NCBI GenBank assembly: GCA_964400875.1
Contig: CAYNWK010000024.1
Location: 1 to 37,568, forward strand
Length of the DNA stretch: 37,568 nt
From: CAYNWK01 sp964400875
GTDB lineage: Bacteria > Chloroflexota > Anaerolineae > Anaerolineales > UBA4823
Direction: 5' to 3'
A program made the position numbers and the translations under genes. The notes beneath the pieces are model-generated. The model was not told where the DNA came from. It saw only the letters and a program-made list of their open reading frames with translations, and did no database searches. Of this stretch, positions 15,754-23,369 are shown in pieces. Every line of letters starts with the position of its first letter. The stretch's first letter is position 1.

Positions 15754-16434
15754 TTATAAATCGATCAACCCGGTACGGATGGCGAATTTCACCAGTTCCG
15801 AGCAGGAATGCAGGTTGAGCTTGTTCATGATGCGCTCCCGGTGGCGGGCGACGGTTTTATGGCTGATACCCAACAGCTCGCCGATCTCCGGGCTGGTCAT
15901 GCCTTCCGCTACCGCTTCTAACACCTGGCGTTCGCGCCGCGTCAAGACTTCCAGGTCATGGCTGTCCGCCGTAGAAAGTTCGGAAGCCTGGGATTTCTGA
16001 TTGGAGGACAGGCGCTGGTAATCGTCCAGCAGCCAGCGGGCCAGAGGCGGCTGCAAATACACGTGTCCTGCCGCGATAGCGTGAATGGCGGTCACCAGAT
16101 CGTCCGCGGCGGACTGCTTGGTGACGTAGCCGGAAGCGCCTTCCGCCAGCATTTTGAAGAAATACTGCTTGTCCTGGTGCACGGTAAGCGCCAGGACTTG
16201 TCCTTCCGGGTAAATCGCTTTCAAACGACGTGTGGCTTCCAGGCCATCCATATCCGGCATGGAAATATCCATGATGACCACGTCTGGACGCGTCTCTAGC
16301 GCCTGTTCGATCGCTTGAGATCCGCTATTCGCCTCGGCGACCACCTGGAGTCCGGCCTGGTTGGATAAGAAGGCGCTCAGCCCGGTACGGACGATATCGT
16401 GATCGTCAACCAACATTAAGCGAATGGTCTCCAT
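15754..16434 (-). CDS. NarL/LuxR-family response regulator
   Basis: A 226-residue two-component response regulator. I chose the ATG at 16434 because AGAGGAGC lies just upstream. The receiver domain (residues 3-118) carries the acidic pair DDHD (Asp10, Asp11), the phosphoacceptor Asp56 in VVIMDISMPD and a conserved Lys in ALTVHQDKQYF/YVTKQ. The C-terminal LuxR-type helix-turn-helix (about 158-215) reads LTRRERQVLEAVAEGMTSPEIGELLGISHKTVARH. It overlaps the end of the kinase gene, so the two form one cognate pair. Its position between the ccm operon and the cytochrome cluster suggests that it controls one or both; no target site is proven. Confidence 0.95.
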   Translation of the reverse strand: METIRLMLVDDHDIVRTGLSAFLSNQAGLQVVAEANSGSQAIEQALETRPDVVIMDISMPDMDGLEATRRLKAIYPEGQVLALTVHQDKQYFFKMLAEGASGYVTKQSAADDLVTAIHAIAAGHVYLQPPLARWLLDDYQRLSSNQKSQASELSTADSHDLEVLTRRERQVLEAVAEGMTSPEIGELLGISHKTVARHRERIMNKLNLHSCSELVKFAIRTGLIDL

Positions 16435-17953
16435 CAACAAGCTCCTCTGCGCTATTCTGGTTTCCACGATTGGGCAAGTCGTTTGAAGGAATCTCGACCT
16501 GCACTCGAGTGCCGGCTCCGGGAGATGAAAGGACTTGAAGATAGCCGCCGACCGAGGCGGCGCGCTCGCGCATGCCTGCCAATCCCCAGCCTCGCGGCGG
16601 GGTCAGGCTGGCATCGGGATCAAATCCCACGCCTTCATCGGACACCTGCAAGACCACCCGACCGGGATCAAAGCGCAGGCACATGGCCGCGCGCTCGGCT
16701 CCGGAATGCCGGCTGACGTTGGCCAGCGCTTCCTGCGCCACGCGAAAGATCACCGTCTCCACCAGCGTGTCCAGGCGCTTCGGCGGACCCTCTACGCTGA
16801 GCTTCACTTCTAAATCTTTGCGCTCGCGCCCTTCGTCGATCAGGTATTGCAGGGCGGGGACAAGCCCCAGGTCATCCAACTGGGCCGGGCGCAGATCGCG
16901 GATCATGTGGTAGATCCTGGTGGAAATCTCCTTACTCAGGCGCAAGGATTGGGCGATCTGCCGATCGACGCCGGGCCAGTTAGGTAAATTTTGCTGCAAA
17001 GTCGCCAGATTCAAACTGAGCGCCGCCAGGGACTGGGCGGTTTCATCATGGAGTTCCCTGGCGATGCGCGCCCGCTCCTCTTCCTGGGCGGTTACGATGT
17101 GACCCAACAGCTGCTTGCGGAGCGCCTCGCGTTCGACGGATTCCCTTTGGAGCTGTTCGAGCGCCTCGATCCGGGCTCTTCGGGCGGCAAACAGCTGGCG
17201 CTGCCTTTCGCGTTCCGCCGCCTGGGCGGCGCGGAACAACCCTACGGTGATCACCACTGCCAGAACGGCGCGCAGCAGCTGGATTGGAAAACCGGCCACC
17301 ATGTAAAAAGTGGCCGTGTTCAGAAAATGAGCCAGGAGAAGGCGCTGCGGAGCGACGAACAGCTGCGTTGCACCGTAAAAGCCAAAGCCCCAGGCTGCCA
17401 GGCGCAGGTCGCCGGCCAGATCGGGGCGGGCGCGCGCCAGATCGCCGCGCGCCTGGCGTTCCAACGCCAGGGCAGCTAAAGCTGCGCCGGGGATCGCTAA
17501 AAGGTAACGCGCCCAGGCGTCGGCGTGCAAGAGCCAAATTGGAAAAACCTCATCATGAGACAGAACCGTGAAGGCCACCATCAGCACATAGAGGACGAGC
17601 AAGCCTAACGCGGTGTACGAATTCAAGTTAAGCTGCTCCTGCCCGGGACGCAGGATGCGCAGGCTGAAAAGGACCAGCGCGAAGAAGGAGGAGATCAGCA
17701 AGATCAGCCGGACCCATTCGAGCGCGGCTGAAGCGGTCAGGCCGAAAGCTGCAGGCTGCATGAGGATCATCTCGAGCCACTCGTGGGCTCCATGGACCAG
17801 CCCGAAAAACGCCAGCGGACGCAGGGCGTGTGCTTCCGCCAACAGGGGAGAGCGGCGCGACTCCAGGGCCATCACCAGCCCCATGGAGAAGAAGGCCAAG
17901 CCGTAAACGAAGTAGATCAAGGCGATTTGGATGTGAAGACCAAACAGCGTCAT
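16406..17953 (-). CDS. NarL-type sensor histidine kinase with membrane sensor domain
   Basis: A 515-residue kinase. Residues 1-240 contain about seven predicted membrane helices with little extracytoplasmic sequence, so it may sense a signal within or near the membrane; several histidines occur there (GLVHGAHEW, HDEVF, LLHADAW). A short coiled segment (RQRQLFAARRARIEALEQLQRESVEREALRKQ) leads to a HisKA_3 dimerisation domain with the phosphoacceptor motif ERARIARELHDETAQSL. The HATPase_c domain has VAQEALANVSRHSGA (N box), VSDEGVGFDP and RGWGLAGMRERA. It overlaps the response regulator start by 29 bases. The start is the ATG at 17953, with a weak ribosome binding site. Signal unknown. Confidence 0.93.
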   Translation of the reverse strand: MTLFGLHIQIALIYFVYGLAFFSMGLVMALESRRSPLLAEAHALRPLAFFGLVHGAHEWLEMILMQPAAFGLTASAALEWVRLILLISSFFALVLFSLRILRPGQEQLNLNSYTALGLLVLYVLMVAFTVLSHDEVFPIWLLHADAWARYLLAIPGAALAALALERQARGDLARARPDLAGDLRLAAWGFGFYGATQLFVAPQRLLLAHFLNTATFYMVAGFPIQLLRAVLAVVITVGLFRAAQAAERERQRQLFAARRARIEALEQLQRESVEREALRKQLLGHIVTAQEEERARIARELHDETAQSLAALSLNLATLQQNLPNWPGVDRQIAQSLRLSKEISTRIYHMIRDLRPAQLDDLGLVPALQYLIDEGRERKDLEVKLSVEGPPKRLDTLVETVIFRVAQEALANVSRHSGAERAAMCLRFDPGRVVLQVSDEGVGFDPDASLTPPRGWGLAGMRERAASVGGYLQVLSSPGAGTRVQVEIPSNDLPNRGNQNSAEELVDGDHSLNVG

Positions 17954-18341
17954 AAGACAAAACCCCTGCAGAACACGGAGAATGCAAACATAATATCGCG
18001 CACCGGTTTCATTTTACAGGATGCAGCCGGTTTGCACAGCTACTATAGGTCATCCGTCCTATGCGATGATCGTCATAATTATTGAAATTACCCAATGGGG
18101 GAGGGGTGATGGGGGCGTCAAACATCCCATTTTTTTTAGGAACTGCGCAATTCCAAGATTAATTCGCTCTCATAATGTATGGTAAAATGCCAGAAGCTAG
18201 TTACCCAATAGAGGGGGATGCTTGTCGGTAGAAGCACAAATATAAGGCAGACCGCAGATATTTTTGTTTACTATAAAACGCCGAATTATTTGTCAAACGT
18301 AGCCCTTTACGAAACAAAAAGCCCACCTCGAGGAGCACGCC
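17954..18341. promoter_or_regulatory. Divergent intergenic region between sensor kinase and cytochrome cluster
   Basis: About 390 bases with no gene found. It must hold the promoters of the kinase operon (minus) and of the cluster starting at 18342 (plus). Visible elements are an inverted repeat ATAGG-N8-CCTAT (18045-18062), the octamer TTACCCAA at 18088 and 18201, a weak stem followed by eight T (18108-18137), and TCTCATAAT at 18168, with TAAAAT at 18183-18188 as a possible -10. The 9-mer and the octamer at 18201 recur with identical spacing upstream of the decaheme gene. No convincing sigma-70 -35 box is visible. Confidence 0.5.
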
Positions 18342-18656
18342 ATGATCCGAAATAGGGAAATCGTTGTCGGTGCCTCGTTGCCGTTAGCGAGCGCATTGGC
18401 AGCCTGTGCAGGGCCTCCTGGACCGGAGGGGGCAAAGAGGCGATCCGGTCCTGCGGTTCAGCCCGGGTCTTCCAGTGGTGCGGCGCCCAACCTGCCGTTC
18501 ACGGAATGCATCAGCCCTCCAGAAGGCTGCACTTGGGATGAAATCCCTTCTGTCGTTGGAGGCTATAATTGGAAGGCCTTCTTCTCCGGAACCAGCCTGT
18601 CCTTGAACGACCGGCAGTCAACCGAGATGGCTGTCGATTACCATGCCAGATCATGA
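18342..18656 (+). CDS. Small putative lipoprotein at the head of the cytochrome cluster
   Basis: A 104-residue protein I do not recognise. The ATG has a strong GAGGAG 8 bases upstream, which is the best argument that it is real. The N-terminus (MIRNREIVVGASLPLASALAACAG) resembles a lipoprotein signal with a lipobox near LAAC, though the hydrophobic part is short. The rest is Gly/Pro/Ser-rich with two further cysteines (TECISPPEGCTWDEI) that could form a disulfide and no heme motif. Its stop codon lies inside the perfect hairpin at 18641-18673. It precedes the small membrane protein and cytochrome genes on the same strand. Function unknown. Confidence 0.6.
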   Translation: MIRNREIVVGASLPLASALAACAGPPGPEGAKRRSGPAVQPGSSSGAAPNLPFTECISPPEGCTWDEIPSVVGGYNWKAFFSGTSLSLNDRQSTEMAVDYHARS

Positions 18657-18673
18657 GTCTCGATCTGGCATGG
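18641..18673 (+). repeat. Perfect 12-bp hairpin over the stop codon of the small lipoprotein gene
   Basis: CCATGCCAGATC (18641-18652) pairs exactly with GATCTGGCATGG (18662-18673) around a 9-base loop that contains the TGA at 18654-18656. No T-tract follows, so it is more likely to act in mRNA processing or partial attenuation between the first gene and the cytochrome genes than as a full terminator. Confidence 0.5.
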
Positions 18674-18722
18674 ATGTATGGTATCGTAGCGCTGTGCAGC
18701 CCTGAAGCGGGAGTGCCAAGCC

Positions 18723-18893
18723 ATGGATGAAATGAACGCGAACCCAATCATCATCGGTTTTTTGTTCGTGTTACGCTGCCTGGTGCCGTTGCTCATCATG
18801 CTGGCAATTTCGTATCTCTTAAGGCGGTTCGGGTTGATCGTCGAGCCGCCGCCTCCCCCGATCAATGGGAACAATGGATCGGAAAATGGTTAA
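18723..18893 (+). CDS. 56-residue single-helix membrane protein
   Basis: Short gene with ATG at 18723, GGGAG 9 bases upstream and TAA at 18891. The protein has one membrane helix (about residues 8-32, IIIGFLFVLRCLVPLLIMLAI) followed by a basic turn (YLLRRFG), a polyproline stretch (five Pro) and an Asn/Gly tail. It overlaps the start of the nonaheme cytochrome gene, which suggests translational coupling. It could be a small subunit or assembly factor for the following complex. No homology is recognised; the call rests on start signals, composition and overlap. Confidence 0.55.
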   Translation: MDEMNANPIIIGFLFVLRCLVPLLIMLAISYLLRRFGLIVEPPPPPINGNNGSENG

Positions 18894-20040
18894 GTCGAAC
18901 AAACCTCAAACGCAAAGATTTTGGGGAGCAAACCGGCCCCCGCGCGCCTGGCGCTGGGTGTGGTGGTTCCTGCTGGGGGCGTTCGTGTTGGGGGCTGCGC
19001 TGCACCTGGCGGTTAACGCCAGGGCGGAGGAGCAACAGCAGCAGTCCACCGAGGAATACTGTCTCTCATGCCATGGGGACGCGGATCTCAGCATGACCCT
19101 GCCGAGCGGTGAAACGCTCTCCCTGTATATTTCCCGTGAGACATTAGCCAGTTCCATCCACAGCCCGCTGGGAATCGAGTGCGAAGCCTGCCATACCGAG
19201 ATCACGACTTACCCGCACCCCGAGATCGATTTCCAGAGCAAGCGCGAGTTATCCCGCGAGCTGTACCTGGCTTGCCAGAAGTGCCATTCGAACAAATATG
19301 AGGCTACTCAGGACAGCATCCACGAACAGGTCGCGGAGCAAGGCCGTTTGGAAGCGCCAGTATGCACCGATTGCCACGGCGCGCACAACGTCAAGCCTCC
19401 TGCCGAACCGCGTGCGCATATTTCGGAGACTTGCGGGCAGTGCCACACCGGGATCTTCGAGCAATACCGCAGCAGCGTCCACGGCTCTGCGTTGATCGAC
19501 GAGGATAACCCGGATGTTCCGGTATGCACTGATTGCCACGGCGTTCATAACATTCAGGATCCGCGCACGGCGCAGTTCCGCGTCGAGTCGCCTGAACTTT
19601 GCGCCGGGTGCCACGCAGACGAAGAGCTGATGAGCAAATACGGCCTGTCTGCAAACGTTTACAACCTTTATAAATTGTCGTGGCACGGCGTAGACGTCTC
19701 GGTTTACCAGGCGCGTTGGCCAAACTTGTGGCACAACAGCGCGGTGTGCACAGATTGCCACGGAACGCACGATATCTTGCGCACGCAAGACCCGGATTCC
19801 CGCGTCAACGCGGCGAACCTGCTGTCCACCTGCCAGCAATGCCACCCGCAAGCCGGCCCCAATTGGACCGGCGCGTGGACCGGGCACGAGGAGATCAGCC
19901 TGGAGCGCACACCCTTCGTCTTTTATACGGAGGCGTTCTACAATAGCTTTACACCATTTGTGCTGATCGTGTCCGGTTTGTACGTTTTGCTGCAGATCCT
20001 CAGGGCCACCGTAGAACGTATTCGGAGGAGCCTTCAATGA
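18865..20040 (+). CDS. Nonaheme c-type cytochrome, membrane-anchored (module A)
   Basis: Multiheme cytochrome of 391 residues from the first ATG; ATGs at 18874 and 18886 are equally possible starts and all overlap the preceding small gene. An N-terminal helix (about 30-50) exports and anchors it, and a second helix lies near the C-terminus (FTPFVLIVSGLYVLLQIL). Nine CXXCH motifs start at residues 66, 106, 137, 167, 190, 221, 246, 295 and 323 (CLSCH, CEACH, CQKCH, CTDCH, CGQCH, CTDCH, CAGCH, CTDCH, CQQCH). CTDCHGxHx recurs, as in cytochrome c3-type proteins with doubled motifs. The stop overlaps the next cytochrome b start (ATGA). Expected role: extracytoplasmic electron transfer from a quinol-oxidising cytochrome b. 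No catalytic motif is recognised. Confidence 0.92.
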   Translation: MGTMDRKMVKSNKPQTQRFWGANRPPRAWRWVWWFLLGAFVLGAALHLAVNARAEEQQQQSTEEYCLSCHGDADLSMTLPSGETLSLYISRETLASSIHSPLGIECEACHTEITTYPHPEIDFQSKRELSRELYLACQKCHSNKYEATQDSIHEQVAEQGRLEAPVCTDCHGAHNVKPPAEPRAHISETCGQCHTGIFEQYRSSVHGSALIDEDNPDVPVCTDCHGVHNIQDPRTAQFRVESPELCAGCHADEELMSKYGLSANVYNLYKLSWHGVDVSVYQARWPNLWHNSAVCTDCHGTHDILRTQDPDSRVNAANLLSTCQQCHPQAGPNWTGAWTGHEEISLERTPFVFYTEAFYNSFTPFVLIVSGLYVLLQILRATVERIRRSLQ

Positions 20041-20786
20041 GCTATCCTGACCGGCCTATGGGAGACTATCCTGTGGATGGAGTCCGCACCGAACGTACTT
20101 TTAAGCGTTTTACCCTAGCTCAACGGTGGGAACATGGCCTCTTAATGCTCACCTTTACCATCCTGCTGCTCACGGGACTACCCCAGAAGTATTTCGCCAG
20201 CTGGGGGCATTACCTGCTGGCCACCCCGGACAGCGTCGAGCTGGTTCGCCAGATCCACCACTACACGGCCATCGCCCTGGCCATCGAAGTGATCTTTCAC
20301 CTGGGTAAAGGGCTGATCCTGCTGGCCCGGCGGCAGCTCTCCGGCGCGATCTTCCCCAATTGGGGCGATGTGCGCGATGCCTGGACCATGGCGAAATATT
20401 TGCTGTTCATCAGCAGCGAAAAGCCGGCCTATGGTAAATATAACTTCGAGCAAAAATTTACTTATTGGTTTTTATTCCTTGGCATTGGCATCATGGTGGT
20501 AACCGGGTTCATTCTGTGGTTCCCTATCCTCGTTACCCGGGTTCTGCCTGGAGGGATTATCCCCGCCGCGCAGCTGGCTCACAGCAGCGAGGCCATCGCG
20601 GCCGCCGTTTTCATCGTTCTCTGGCATTTCTTCCACGTCCACCTGGAAAGGTTGAATTTAAGCATTTTCACTGGCAGGTTGAACGAACGTGACATGCGCC
20701 GCTATCACCTGGCCGAATACCAGCGCCTGACCGCCGAAGAGGCGGACGACCGGGCGGTGGATCCCGCCGACGAGGGGAACGGGTAG
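20037..20786 (+). CDS. Membrane cytochrome b (b561/FdnI-like), module A
   Basis: A 249-residue integral membrane protein with four main helices. Candidate heme b ligands are His in LAQRWEHGLLM, IHHYTAIALAIEVIFH and IVLWHFFHVHLE, matching the pattern of cytochrome b subunits of formate dehydrogenase, hydrogenase and thiosulfate-reductase type complexes. It would exchange electrons between the quinone pool and the nonaheme cytochrome encoded just upstream, whose stop it overlaps by 4 bases. The C-terminal 40 residues are charged and probably cytoplasmic. It is a paralogue of the b domain of the gene at 22076. Substrate and direction of flow unknown. Confidence 0.9.
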   Translation: MSYPDRPMGDYPVDGVRTERTFKRFTLAQRWEHGLLMLTFTILLLTGLPQKYFASWGHYLLATPDSVELVRQIHHYTAIALAIEVIFHLGKGLILLARRQLSGAIFPNWGDVRDAWTMAKYLLFISSEKPAYGKYNFEQKFTYWFLFLGIGIMVVTGFILWFPILVTRVLPGGIIPAAQLAHSSEAIAAAVFIVLWHFFHVHLERLNLSIFTGRLNERDMRRYHLAEYQRLTAEEADDRAVDPADEGNG

Positions 20787-20799
20787 GGCGAAGGCGACT

Positions 20800-22095
20800 G
20801 TGAAGAGCTCCCGACGGTTCCTCGTTTTCGTTCTGCTGGCGGGGTTGGCGCTCCTGGCGTTAACTGCGCCGGCGCTGGCAGGATCTGCCGATAGCCCCGC
20901 GCCCGTCGGGCTGGCCGGTCCTCTCTTGCAGCCCACCGGCCTCCCGGAACAACAATCGATCAGCGATGCGGTTTGCCTGGACTGCCACGGTCAACCCGGG
21001 CTAAGCATGACCCTGGAAAACGGGGAAGAACTGGATTTATTTGTCCCTCAGCTGCAATATTTCGGCTCGGTCCATGGCGAACTGGGTTATGCCTGCGTGC
21101 AGTGTCATACCACTGTCGGGGATTACCCTCACCCGGAGTTCAATGCAACGGACCGGCGTGATGTTACCCTGCAGCTGTACCATCTGTGCGAGCGCTGCCA
21201 CGAGGGACAATCTACGCTTACCCAAGACAGCGTACATTCCGACGCCCTGGCAGCCGGTGTGCGCGAAGCAGCGGTGTGCACGGATTGCCATACTGCCCAC
21301 GATGTCCGGCGCCTCACCGAGCGAGAAACCGGCGAGCTACGTCCGGACGCCAACGAGCGCGTGCCGCTGACCTGCGCGCAGTGCCACAGTGCAATCTACG
21401 AAAATTATCGCCAGAGCGTACACGGTGAGGCGTTGATCGGCGAAGGCAACCCCGACGTACCCAGTTGTATCGACTGCCACGGAGTTCACAACATCGAAAA
21501 CCCGACTACGGCGGCGTTCCGCTTGCGCTCGCCGGATATATGCGCCGGCTGCCACACCGATCCGCAGATCATGGATAAGTACGGCATTTCCACGCAAGTG
21601 CTCTCCACCTACGTGGCGGACTTCCACGGCACCACGGTGACGCTGTTCCGAAAAGAACACCCTGACCAGGAGACAAACAAACCGGTTTGTTATGACTGCC
21701 ACGGGGTGCACGACATCCGGCGTGTAGACGATCCCCAATACGGCCTGGAACTGCGCGAGAATTTACTGGCGCGCTGCCGGGTCTGTCACCCGGATGCGAC
21801 GGCTAACTTCCCCTCGGCGTGGCTTTCCCATTACATTCCCTCTCCCGATAAATACCCGCTGGTCTTCGCGGTAGATACCTTTTACAGTATTTTCATCCCC
21901 ACCGTGTTGGGGGGGATGGCGATCCTGGTTGTCTTGGATTTCAGCAAGACCCTGCGGGACAGGTTTAGACGGCGCCGTGGACCGGATGAAGATACCGACG
22001 ATGCCGGGCTCGAGACGCCAATTGAGCCAGTTGAAGAACCGGGGGATGAAATCGAGCAGGATGAGGAGTCTTTGAATGACGCAAGCACCTCCTGA
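20800..22095 (+). CDS. Nonaheme c-type cytochrome, membrane-anchored (module B)
   Basis: A 431-residue protein with a GTG start and a clear signal peptide (MKSSRRFLVFVLLAGLALLALTAPALAG). Nine CXXCH motifs start at residues 59, 99, 130, 160, 192, 223, 248, 297 and 326 (CLDCH, CVQCH, CERCH, CTDCH, CAQCH, CIDCH, CAGCH, CYDCH, CRVCH). The spacing is nearly the same as in the protein at 18865, and local sequence is shared (IYENYRQSVHGEALIGEGNPDVPSC against IFEQYRSSVHGSALIDEDNPDVPVC), so the two are paralogues. A C-terminal helix (FIPTVLGGMAILVVLDF) precedes an acidic cytoplasmic tail. It overlaps the next gene by 20 bases. Role: electron transfer with the following cytochrome b. Confidence 0.92.
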   Translation: MKSSRRFLVFVLLAGLALLALTAPALAGSADSPAPVGLAGPLLQPTGLPEQQSISDAVCLDCHGQPGLSMTLENGEELDLFVPQLQYFGSVHGELGYACVQCHTTVGDYPHPEFNATDRRDVTLQLYHLCERCHEGQSTLTQDSVHSDALAAGVREAAVCTDCHTAHDVRRLTERETGELRPDANERVPLTCAQCHSAIYENYRQSVHGEALIGEGNPDVPSCIDCHGVHNIENPTTAAFRLRSPDICAGCHTDPQIMDKYGISTQVLSTYVADFHGTTVTLFRKEHPDQETNKPVCYDCHGVHDIRRVDDPQYGLELRENLLARCRVCHPDATANFPSAWLSHYIPSPDKYPLVFAVDTFYSIFIPTVLGGMAILVVLDFSKTLRDRFRRRRGPDEDTDDAGLETPIEPVEEPGDEIEQDEESLNDASTS

Positions 22096-23284
22096 AGCGA
22101 CGGCCCTCCCAGCCGCCACGGAAGAGGAACGCAGCTACAACCGTTTCGATCTATCGCAGCGCCTCGAACACTTCTTCTTGTTGATCTCTTTCACCATCCT
22201 GGGAATCACCGGCCTGGCGCAGCGATACGCCGAAAGCATGGCCGGACAAACAGTGCTGGCCTGGTTCGGCGGGATCGAGATGGCTCGGGTTGTCCATCGG
22301 GGCGCGGCGATAGTTTTGATGTCGGTGAGCGTCTACCACCTGATCGCTGTGCTTTACCGGGTATTCGTGCTGCGCTATTCTTTCAGCATCGTACCTGACC
22401 TCAACGACTTCAAGCAGGTATACCAGGATGTGCTCTTTTACCTAGGTTTGGGCAAACGCAAAGCGTATTACGGCCGCTACAGTTATGCCGAAAAGGCGGA
22501 ATACTTCGCCGTGGTCTGGGGTACGCTGATCATGATCATCACCGGGTTCATGATGTGGAACCCGATCGCAACGACGAACTGGCTTCCGGGGGAGTGGATC
22601 CCGGCGGCGATCGCAGCGCACAGCGGAGAAGCATTGCTGGCAGTGCTGGCGATCATCCTGTGGCATTTCTACCACGTGCACCTGCGCCATTTCAACCGCA
22701 GCATTTTCACAGGCAAGCTGACCGAAGAAGAGATGGAAGAGGAGCACCCGGCGGAACTGGCCCAGATCAAACGCGGGGAGGCCCAGAAACGCCCCCCCCG
22801 GGAGGTAATCCGCCGGCGTGAGCGTTACTTCCTGCCTGTTGCGGCGGTGCTGACCATTGCGCTTGGTTTCGGTTTGTACGAATTCGTCACTTTTGAACAG
22901 ACGGCGATCGCCTATGTCCCCCCCGGCGAAACCGCGCCGGTATTTGTGCCGTTCACGCCGACGCCTTCGCCGGTGCCCACCGCCACGCCGACGCCAAACC
23001 CGGAGCCACCCGCGGTGGAGAACACCTGGGACGGGCGTTTCGCAGACCTGTTTGCGGAGCGCTGCGGCGCGTGCCACATCCAATCCAACCTTGGCGGGCT
23101 AAGCCTCGAAACTTACGAGGGTGCCCTGGAGGGCGGCGACGATGGACCGGCGATCGTGTCGGGCAACCCGGACGCCAGTTTATTAGTTCAGGTACAGGGA
23201 TCCGGGAATCATCCCGGACAGCTGACCATCGACGAACTCCAAGATGTGATCGATTGGATCCAGGCAGGCGCGCCGGAGCAGTGA
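22076..23284 (+). CDS. Cytochrome b fused to a monoheme cytochrome c domain (module B)
   Basis: A 402-residue fusion. Residues about 20-230 are a four-helix cytochrome b like that at 20037, with His in SQRLEHFFLLI, VVHRGAAIVLMSVSVYH and IILWHFYHVHLRHF. A fifth helix (about 247-265) leads to a Thr/Pro linker (FTPTPSPVPTATPTPNPEPP) and a C-terminal c-type domain with one CGACH motif, a Gly-rich core and the ending DVIDWIQAGAPEQ. That last domain recurs at the ends of the proteins at 23370 and 26314. It resembles the planctomycete-type cytochrome c domain. The gene overlaps its upstream cytochrome gene, so the two should form one complex. Confidence 0.9.
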   Translation: MTQAPPEATALPAATEEERSYNRFDLSQRLEHFFLLISFTILGITGLAQRYAESMAGQTVLAWFGGIEMARVVHRGAAIVLMSVSVYHLIAVLYRVFVLRYSFSIVPDLNDFKQVYQDVLFYLGLGKRKAYYGRYSYAEKAEYFAVVWGTLIMIITGFMMWNPIATTNWLPGEWIPAAIAAHSGEALLAVLAIILWHFYHVHLRHFNRSIFTGKLTEEEMEEEHPAELAQIKRGEAQKRPPREVIRRRERYFLPVAAVLTIALGFGLYEFVTFEQTAIAYVPPGETAPVFVPFTPTPSPVPTATPTPNPEPPAVENTWDGRFADLFAERCGACHIQSNLGGLSLETYEGALEGGDDGPAIVSGNPDASLLVQVQGSGNHPGQLTIDELQDVIDWIQAGAPEQ

Positions 23285-23336
23285 TCTAAGCGAAAGATCT
23301 CTATGAGATGCCGTCGATTCCTTGTCGCGAAATTCG

Positions 23337-23353
23337 TCAGGTTATATACCTGA
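23337..23353. promoter_or_regulatory. Small palindrome before the NapC-like gene
   Basis: TCAGGT-N5-ACCTGA lies 17 bases ahead of the ATG at 23370, just before the ribosome binding site AGAGGTG. It could be an operator or a translational hairpin; it may also be fortuitous. Confidence 0.25.
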
Positions 23354-23369
23354 TTGAAAGAGGTGAACC

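Noticed and set aside
18108..18137. Stem ATGGG/CCCAT followed by eight T as a full terminator or small RNA end
   Set aside because: Only about five base pairs support the stem and no gene ends there; kept only as an element of the intergenic description.
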